Of a stretch of DNA of 64,000 nt, positions 56,440 to 64,000 are shown piece by piece. Both the position numbers and the translations under genes were made by a program. Each line of letters begins with the position of its first letter. Position 1 is the first letter of the stretch. The DNA comes from Prochilodus magdalenae (lineage: Eukaryota; Chordata; Actinopteri; Characiformes; Prochilodontidae), in assembly GCA_024036415.1 (NCBI GenBank), contig JAMWET010001267.1:37501-101500 (forward strand). Reading direction: 5' to 3'. The notes under the pieces are model-generated. The model searched no databases, was not told the DNA's origin, and was given only the letters and a program-made list of their open reading frames with translations.

Positions 56440-57056
56440 CCTGAACACACTCAACATTGTGAGACATGTGAATGATTCCAGCTTCACACTCGGTCACGCA
56501 CGTGATGTAAGCAAGGACGGCCCTTATCCCTGTACCTGACCGGCACTGGTGTCCTCCATGAGTCCTCCTGTTAGTGCAGCACCGTTGGCAGACGGCTGCA
56601 CCACGCAGGACTACATGCACACAGACCGTTACCACGACTGTCCTTAACACCACGTCACCGTCACCAAAGACTGCAGTGGTGTCGTACCAGACTGTCATGG
56701 AGGGACTCAGAATGGCAGCGGGTCATCTTCAGTGACGAGTCCCGCTTTAGTCTTGGTGGAGACGCCCAACGAACCCGTGTGTGGAGGCACCGTGGTCAGC
56801 ACCGAGATGGACGGTTTGCTGTCACACGTCCAGAAGGCCTGGTGTCCCTCCACCTCCACCCCTACCGCACCATCTGCAGGAACTGTGTGGGGATGTTCAA
56901 GCTGCATGGGATGGATTATCACAGGACACCATTAGGAACCTCTACAGCTCCATACCGAGACGTCTGGCGTGTTGGGTTAGCAAACACGGCGGCCCGACTC
57001 CATACTGAGAGACAGACTTCTGTATGTGTAGCTTAATAAATATTTATCATCAGTTA
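56440..57056 (+). mobile_element. Tc1-like deletion derivative
   Basis: Leader (CAACATTGTGAGACATGTGA), then CACCACGCAGGACTACATGC, then a transposase frame RVIFSDESRFSLGGDAQRT, RVWRHRGQHRDGRFAV, then TRPEGLVS at the deletion junction. The C-terminal part in another frame is HHLQELCGDVQAAWDGLSQD. The 3' terminus is missing after TTTATCATCAGTTA. Confidence 0.85.
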
Positions 57057-57279
57057 AGCTGTTATGTTTTTAATGATGGGTGTGTTTTCCATTCGACCTG
57101 AACCAGAGTAGAGTAGCTATGGTAGCCCAGTGTAAGTGTAGCACCAATGTGTGACATCTGGAAGCGCGTCCCAGCACTTGTGCTGGTTGTACGTCACTAG
57201 AGTTAGGTAGTAATGATGGTGTTAGATCAACAGTCCCAGTGGGCTGCAGGGGGGCGTCTGTCTGAGTCAGTGGACCCTC

Positions 57280-57691
57280 CGAGCGCGTGACGTGTCTTAG
57301 TTTTTATGATGAAGCCCAGCAGTGCCTGAAAGATGGGCTTTCATTCCAGGCAGGTCCTCCTCGCTGCGCGCGCCGCGCACGAGCCAACCAGCCCAACGGA
57401 GCTGCTCGGTGTGGTTGGGCGTCCTGCAAGCTAATAAGACGCCACAGAGACCCTCCTCATGGAAAGAGCTCTATAACGCACGCCCCCCCCCCCCCCCCCA
57501 CACAAGCACCCAGCCCAGTTCTCCTTTATGTTATTGACAGTCATCGCGCGCACAGTTCAGCAAGTTTCTGCTAAAGCTGCGGAGGGAGGTGTTGGGGGAG
57601 GGTGAAGGTTGGTGGGGGGTGGGGGAGTACAAACACCAGGAAGGGAGGGGGGGCGCGCGAGGGCAGCACGCAGACGGAGTCTTCGGCCTGG
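57280..57691 (+). promoter_or_regulatory. Candidate promoter and first exon
   Basis: Strikingly CpG-rich for this window (CGCTGCGCGCGCCGCGCACG near 57361-57380) and free of transposons. A TATA-like GCTCTATAACGCACG lies at 57467-57481, followed by a C run. About 210 bases downstream, GGCCTGG|GTAAGTAA gives a strong splice-donor match with the exon end at 57691. This is the layout of a promoter with a short untranslated first exon of a gene running right, possibly out of the window. No start codon with an informative frame was found. Bidirectional or unused CpG islands are alternatives. Confidence 0.4.
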
Positions 57692-57768
57692 GTAAGTAAA
57701 TTGGCAATAAATTTCACCGGTGGGGTGGGAGGGGGGGCTAGGGGAGGGGGGATGAGAGTGCGCGTGTG

Positions 57769-57778
57769 TAAGAGAGAG

Positions 57779-57824
<46 letters not shown>

Positions 57825-57825
57825 C
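57769..57825 (+). repeat. GA microsatellite
   Basis: About 25 GA units with one GC interruption. Confidence 0.95.
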
Positions 57826-58620
57826 AGAGACAGAGTGAGCGTGCATCCGGTGAGCAGGCAGCAGCTTAGCCTTCTGAACCGAAAGCGCTATATCCCCCCC
57901 CCCAAAGAGCGACTCCTATGTATCGATGTAGTCTCCTCTCCAGAGCTTCCTGGCTACAGCTCGTTATCTAGAACCTCGGCTGGATTGTGAGAGATGTAGG
58001 GAAAAGAAGAGGGAAGGGAAAGGGAAGAGAAGCCCTCGTGGATTTCCCTCCAGTGTGGATTTTAATAGGGGACCGTTCAGCACCCTGGACAGCGCCTGAC
58101 GCCTGCGCTCCTGCCTCCTCTCCTCCTCTTCCTCCAGCCCTGTTCCTCACATTCCTGCACGGTATGCCTCCACATCTCTTCATCTCTCTCTCTTCTTCCT
58201 TCCCAGCTAATCTGAGCGCGAAGTGACTTTATCTAGCATGTGGAACCCTCTGGTTGAGTGAGCGATGGGGTGTTGGAGCTGCTGGAGCTGTAGTGGGATA
58301 TGAGCAGTGGTCAGTGTATGTGATGGTCAGGGAACTGTGTCATCGGCTCAGTGTCCGCGGTTTCACCGGCTGCTGCTGTTCAAGTTGTCTGTGGTGGTCT
58401 CCTGGTTCCAGCACCCTGCAGTACTGGGGGTTCTCCTAGCACATGGACCCCTCTCTGGGCTGCTGCGCACTGGGCTGTACTTTATGCGATGATGCGGCGG
58501 GTATATGATCTGAGTTATCAAGGCTCCGAGCTGAAGGTGGTCCGAAGGCGCATGCGGGGAGAACCTGAGTGAATAGGGGGGCTTCCGAAAGAGAGAGAGG
58601 GGGAGAGGGAGGTTGTGGCA
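57826..58620 (+). promoter_or_regulatory. GC-rich region after candidate exon
   Basis: A further GC-rich block. A strong acceptor-like signal, CTCCTCTTCCTCCAG, ends at 58137. No coding exon with a recognisable domain follows. It may hold alternative first exons or simply belong to a CpG island. Confidence 0.3.
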
Positions 58621-58634
58621 AAGTAGGTTGTTCT

Positions 58635-61600
58635 CCAGAGCAGTGCCACAGAGGAGATACCTCTAGAACCTTTCACTTGACGTTCTTAAAGAAGCAGCAT
58701 GAGAACCTTTTAAAGTTAAACTCTCAGGTGTAGGATGACGAGGGATCTTTGTTCTTTAGCTAGAACCTTGAACATGCCTAAATGGTCCCTGGTCTCTAAA
58801 TAGAACCATATACAGTACACCAGTCTTCATCGGTAGTGTAAAGAACCAGCTCAATATACATGCAAAAAAGGGAAAAAATGGTTCTACTGTATGTAGAACT
58901 TGTGGTTCCAGATATAGTCATGTCTTTTGGTAGAGAATCATTTTGCTGCTTTGTCGTGTGGTTCTATATAGAACATCAGTAGTCTAAAGAACCAGCTTGA
59001 TATGCATGCATAAAATGGTTCTACTGTATGTAGAACTCATGGTCTCTATCGGTCTAAAGAACCAACTCTATATACATGCAAAGAAACTTTAAAGCATAAA
59101 ATGGTTCTACTGTATGTAGAACTTGTGGTTCCAGATATAGTCATGTCTTTTGGTAGAGAATCGTTTTGCTGCTGTATAGAACCATATACGTTCTTTAGAA
59201 TAAAGGTGTCTAAAGATGTTCTTCAGAGCAGTGTCACAGGGGAACTCCCTCAAGAACCTTTCACTTGACGTTCTTAAAGAAGCATCATTAGAACCTTTTA
59301 AGGTAAAACACTATACTCTCAAAAACAGAGGGGTCTTTGTTCTTTAGTGTAGAACCTTGAACACTCAAAGAACCATTTGCATGGTAAAGTGGTTCATCTG
59401 ATTAATAGAGAATGTGTCGTGTGGTTCTATATAGAACATCAGTAGTCTAAAGAACCAGCTCGATATACATGCATAAAATGGTTCTACTGTATGTAGAACT
59501 CATGGTCTCTATCGGTCTAAAGAACCAGCTCAATATACATGCAAAAAAGGGAAAAAATGGTTCTACTGTATGTAGAACTTGTGGTTCCAGATATAGTCAT
59601 GTCTTCTGGTAGAGAATTGTTTTGCTGCTGTATGGAACCATATACGTTCTTTAGAATAAAGGTGTCTAAAGATGTTCTTCAGAGCAGTGTCACAGGGGAA
59701 CTCCCTCAAGAACCTTTCACTTGACGTTCTTAACGAAGCATCAGTAGAACCTTTTAAGGTAAAACACTATACTCTCAAAAACAGAGGGGTCTTTGTTCTT
59801 TAGTGTAGAACCTTGAACACTCAAAGAACCATTTGCATGGTAAAGTGGTAAAGTGGTTTATCTGATTAATAGAGAACATGTCGTGTGGTTCTTTATAGAA
59901 CATCAGTAGTTCAAAGAACCAGCTCAATATACATGCATAAAATGGTTCTACTGTATGTAGAACTTGTGGTTCCACATACAGTCCTGTCTTTTGGTAGAGA
60001 ATCGTTTTGCTGCTGTAGTGTCACAGGGGAACTCCTTCAAGAACCTTTCACTTGACGTTCTTAAAGAAGCATCATTAGAACCTTTAAAGTTAAAGACTGC
60101 ACTCTCAAAAACAGAGGGGGTTTGTTCTTTAGTGTAGAACCTTAAACTTAAATTAAAGAACCATGTGCATGTCTACATGGTCCCTGGCATGGTGAAGTGG
60201 TTCATCTGATTAATAGAGAATGTGTCGTGTGGTTCTATATAGAACATCAGTAGTCTAAAGAACCAGCTCGATATACATGCAGAAAATGTTTAAGCATAAA
60301 ATGGTTCTACTGCATATAGAACTCATGGTCTCTATTGGTCTAAAGAACCAGCTCAACATACATGCAAAGAAACTTGAAAGCATAAAATGGTTCTACTGTA
60401 TGTAGAACTTGTGGTTCTACTTAGAGCCATCTCTTTTACTAGAGAATCTTTTTGCTGCTGTATAGAACCAAATACGTTCTTCAGAGCAGTGCCACAGGGG
60501 AACTGTGGAGGAGAACCTTTCACTTGACGTTCTTAAAGAAGCATCATTAGAACCTTTTAAGGTAAAACCTTATACTCTCAAAAAAGAGGGACCTTTGTTC
60601 TTTAGTGTAGAACCTTGAACACTCAAAGAACCCTTTGCATGTCTACATGGGCCCTGGAATGGTGAAGTGGTTCATATGATGAATAGAGAACGTCTCTTAT
60701 GTGGTTCTGTATAGAACATTGGTACACTTGAAATCATGACTCCTTTGTGGTTCTATATTCAACCTTTCTGACAGTGATTCTATGTGGGACTGGAGAACTG
60801 ATGAGGTGTCAAAGCTTTTAATGATAAAAGAGCTTTCTACAGAACCATGTACAACACATCAATCTGAAGAACCTTCTAAGCATCCCCAGAAACATTAAAG
60901 CATGAAACGGTTTTATGTGGAACTTTCGTTTCGTTGTTTACTAAAGAACCTTTTTGTTGCCATACAGACCTGTATACAACACATTGATCTCCATAAATCA
61001 GAAGAACCGGCTTACCATGCAAAGAAACATGAAACGGTTCTATATAGAACTTGTGGTTCCAAATAAAACCACCTTTTTTTTTTACTATCAAATATTTTTG
61101 GTGCCATATACGTTAATCAGAATAAAGATGTTCCTCTGAGCAGTCCCTCAAGAACCTTTCACTTGACATTCTTAAAGAAGCTCCATGAGAACCTTTTAAG
61201 GTTAAACACTCTACACCACATAGAACCATGAATGCTCAAAGAACCCTTTTCATGCTTTGAAAGTCCCATGCATGGTGAAGTGTTTTAAGAGTGCTTAATG
61301 GAGAACCTGTCATGTGTGGTTCTATATAGAATGACATAGAAATATGGCACCATAGGGTTCTATATTAACCCTTTTTGAAATTGGTTCTATATGGAACCAG
61401 AACAATGTTAAGATGTCAAGTTTTTTAATGATAAAAGAATACAGTCAGTGCTATACAGAACCATATATAACACACCAATCTGAAGAACCTTCTTACCATG
61501 CCAGAATACATTGAAGCCTGAAAGGGCTCTATCTAGAACATAAAAAGGTTCTTTTACTAAATAACCTTTTTGCTGCTATGCAAAACCATATACACCACTA

Positions 61601-61640
61601 CAACAGCCTGAAGAACCATGTAGGCATGAGATGGTTAGCT
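58635..61640 (+). repeat. Hairpin-rich AGAACC satellite array
   Basis: About 3 kb of related modules. The marker TTCACTTGACGTTCTTAAAG occurs near 58672, 59260, 59715, 60047, 60518 and 61157 (last copy diverged), giving higher-order periods of about 330-640 bp. Within modules many words are self-complementary: GGTTCTATATAGAAC, and GTTCTACTGTATGTAGAAC with 7-bp arms. Other words are AAAGAACCAGCTCAATATAC and GTCTTTGTTCTTTAGTG. Short frames inside are not conserved between modules. Confidence 0.9.
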
Positions 61641-62060
61641 GAATGTGTCGCAGTCTGGGTTCCCTGTTCTCCACATGTCAGTGTTCTATGTGTTCCTTCG
61701 TGCTAACCGTGCATCAGGACGGGTTTGGTAACGAGCTGATGAGTTGAGTCTGGCGAATAAATCCAGGAGCAGTGAAGCGGGTCCCTGGCCGGGGTTGTTC
61801 TGCCATGGTGTGGGTGGGGATATTCCAGAGCGCGGAGAACCTTCTGGTGTACGATACATACATCATAACTGTCAGGGGGAAACCTCTAGGACCCCTGTGT
61901 GTTCTGCCCTTTACATTGTGTCAACAATTCATGATGAATGCACCAACACAAATAGTCTGATTTACTGTTTGGTTCCGATGACGGTTCTGTGAGTTCTTTG
62001 TTAAGGGCTAGTAGGCGGTGTTCTGCACACTGGCTATTAACACAGTTTGGTGCCTGGTGC
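61641..62060. other. Unannotated sequence
   Basis: About 400 bp of ordinary sequence between two arrays. No gene recognised. Confidence 0.4.
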
Positions 62061-62064
62061 TTGG

Positions 62065-63235
62065 ACATGTGAAATGGAAAGGGTGAAACTTGGATTTGGT
62101 CTGGTAGGATTTGACCGAATCAGATTTGGACTGGCAAGACTTGGTGTGGTTGGGCATGGATCCTGGTCATGCCTGGTCACACTTCAGGCCCTCTTGAGTA
62201 TCAGGATATTGATAAGGCTGTACCTACCTGTACATAAACGTGCAGGTGTAAATGAAAACTAGATTTTGTTCATCTGTTGGAGTTGGTCTGGTTGGATTGG
62301 GTCTAGCTGGATTTGGTCTGGTTGGGTTTGGTCTAGCTGGAGTTGCTCTGGTTGGATTTTGTCTATCTGAATTTGGTCTAGTTGTATTTGGTCTAGCTGG
62401 AGTTGGTCTGATTGGATTTCGTCTGCCTGGAGTTGGTCTGGTTGGGTTTGGTCTAGTTGTATTTGGTCTAGCTGGAGTTGGTCTGATTGGATTTCGTCTG
62501 CCTGGAGTTGGTCTGGTTGGATTTTGTCTGCCTGGAGTTGGTCTGGTTGGGTTTGGTCTAGTTTGGTTTGGTCTAGCTGGAGTTGCTCTGGTTGGATTGG
62601 GTCTAGCTGGAGTTGGTCTGGTTGGATTTGGTCTAGCTGAATTTGGTCTAGTTGTATTTGGTCTAGTTTGGTTTGGTCTAGCTGGAATTGCTCTGGTTGG
62701 ATTTGGTCTATCTGAATTTGGTCTAGTTGTATTTGGTCTGGTTTGGTCTAGCGGGAGTTGCTCTGGTTGAATTTGGTCTAACTGGAGTTAGTCTGGTTGG
62801 ATTGGGTTTGCTGGAGTTGGTCTGGTTGGATTGGGTCTAGCTGGAGTTGGTCTGGTTGGATTTGGTCTAGCTGGATTTGGTCTGTTGGATTGGCTTCAGG
62901 TGGAATTGGTCTGTTTGGATTGGGTTTGCTGGAGTTGGTCTGGTTGGATTGGGTCTAGCTGGAGTTGGTCAGGTTGGATTTGGTTTAGCTAGATTTAGTC
63001 TGGTTGGATTGGCTCCAGGTGGAGTTGGTCTGTTTGGATTGGGTCTAGCTGGAGTTGGTCTGGTTGGATTGGGTCTAGCTGGAGTTGGTCTGGTTGGATT
63101 GGGTCTAGCTGGAGTTGGTCAGGTTGGATTTGGTTTAGCTGGATTTAGTCTGGTTGGATTGGCTCCAGGTGGAGTTGGTCTGTTTGGATTGGGTCTAGCT
63201 GGAGTTGGTCTAGTTGGATTTGATCTATGGCTACT
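62065..63235 (+). repeat. 15/30-bp minisatellite
   Basis: From about 62270 it alternates 15-bp monomers GGTCTGGTTGGATTT and GGTCTAGCTGGAGTT, giving a 30-bp dimer and larger repeated blocks (for example 62945-63060 and 63060-63180). Because 15 is a multiple of three, frames of 172 and 138 codons with VGLVGFGLAG repeats remain open. No signal peptide or conserved start is visible, and I treat them as artefacts. The first 200 bp are degenerate units. Confidence 0.93.
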
Positions 63236-63391
63236 TTCACATTTCAGGCCTTATTGCTCAAATCAAGTTTTTGCACAGATCCGATCTCTCTAACATGATG
63301 TTTCACATTCACATAAGTGACTCACATCATTAATTACCGTGAATGAACCCGCATCCTGATACGACCCATATGCACGCTCCTAATAGGAGTT

Positions 63392-63562
63392 ATAGAGTCT
63401 GGTTGGATTTGGTCCAACTGAAGGTCTAGTTAAATTTGAGACTGGTGAGACTGGTCTAGCTGAACATGCCTTTGACTTGTGGTGACTTGCTGGTGTTGCC
63501 TTAGTGGGATTTGGTCTAGTTGGATTTGGTTTAGTTGAGTTGGGTCTGGCTGGACTTGGCGT
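63392..63562 (+). repeat. Outlying part of 15-bp array
   Basis: GGTTGGATTTGGTCCAACTG, GGATTTGGTCTAGTTGG and GTTGGGTCTGGCTGGACTTG are degenerate units beyond a 150-bp ordinary insert. Confidence 0.8.
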
Positions 63563-64000
63563 GGTTGGCCATTTAAAGGAGGTGTTCCAATGAATTTGAG
63601 AACATATGTATCCATCTCTCCGAAACACAGTCCACAAGCAAAACCCCTCCAGTCCAAACAATACTCCTCCACATGCAGTACATCACTGGGCATGTGATCC
63701 ACATCGGCAAGGAAGATCATAGACGACCTGCCTCAAAACGAAAAGCTTAACAGCAATGTAGACAGACTCTGTACAAAACAACCTACCGATGACATTCATG
63801 CAATATTCAAATGAGCGGATTTAAATATTCTGTCCCACACAGCAATCAGATTTCAATCATGAAGTGCCCATTCCTGAGCTGGCTGGGCTTTGCTGAGTTG
63901 CTTGGACTGATTGGTTTTGGACTGGTCAGATTCTGAGGTTCTGTTTCTTTCTAAAGACCCGGAGGATAAAATGTCCCCAGAACTAAGCTGTTTTAAGGTC
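63563..64000. other. Unannotated right end of window
   Basis: No gene recognised. A 96-codon minus-strand frame (63430-63720) has a protein-like head but runs into the 15-bp array and shows no known motif. Confidence 0.35.

Noticed and set aside
63430..63720. 96-codon minus-strand frame starting MIFLADVDHMPSD
   Set aside because: The C-terminal third is minisatellite and the head has no recognised motif; a chance frame is more likely.

Overview
The window looks like intergenic, repeat-dominated DNA from a teleost fish. The evidence is tRNA-derived SINEs with a fish-type tail, several Tc1-like transposon lineages typical of bony fish, fragments of L2-like and other LINEs, terminal-inverted-repeat MITEs, and a very high load of minisatellites and microsatellites. 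The palindromic MITE family suggests an otophysan such as a characiform, but that is inference from memory. Nothing in it looks prokaryotic. No complete host protein-coding gene could be recognised. Almost every long open frame is an artefact of tandem repeats or a decayed transposon.

Layout. 0-7.7 kb: MITEs, LINE remnants, an old Tc1-like copy split by two SINEs, and a 480-bp repeat present twice. 7.9-11.4 kb: CA and CT arrays and a 41-bp minisatellite. 12-15.5 kb: a near full-length Tc1-like deletion derivative, a LINE ORF remnant and a 253-bp MITE. 15.9-19.3 kb: a 10-bp minisatellite of over 2 kb, then CA/CT and GAAGA arrays. 20.3-24.4 kb: a 42-bp minisatellite, an L2-like LINE on the minus strand carrying nested insertions, and a 31-bp minisatellite. 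25.2-32.3 kb: Tc1 and LINE remnants, diverged tandem duplications, a complete fold-back MITE and two more Tc1-like copies. 32.7-37.7 kb: GA/CT tracts and two copies of one LINE 3' end in inverted orientation. 38.4-41.2 kb: 40-bp and roughly 107-bp arrays. 42-44.9 kb: a duplicated MITE/Tc1 composite and a chimeric Tc1 transposase remnant. 45-46.8 kb: a GTGA-rich array bounded by 30-bp direct repeats. 47-57 kb: three more Tc1-like copies, a higher-order minisatellite and a 26-bp array. 57.3-58.6 kb: a GC/CpG-rich segment that is the best candidate promoter. 58.6-61.6 kb: an array built from short hairpin-forming monomers. 62-63.6 kb: a 15/30-bp array.

The most interesting signals are evolutionary and structural: amplification of one internally deleted Tc1-like element sharing a deletion junction, a transposase chimera joined at a short microhomology, a 480-bp insert flanked by a 37-bp target duplication, an inverted pair of LINE 3' ends, a roughly 378-bp higher-order repeat, and a hairpin-rich array. 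The two places worth testing for a host gene are a CpG-rich open frame on the minus strand near 48.3-48.6 kb and the CpG-rich segment at 57.3-58.6 kb. Several stretches (about 6.0-7.7, 18.0-19.0 and 20.3-21.2 kb) carry many single-base insertions relative to sister copies, which suggests unpolished long-read sequence. All identifications are by eye; no database search was run.
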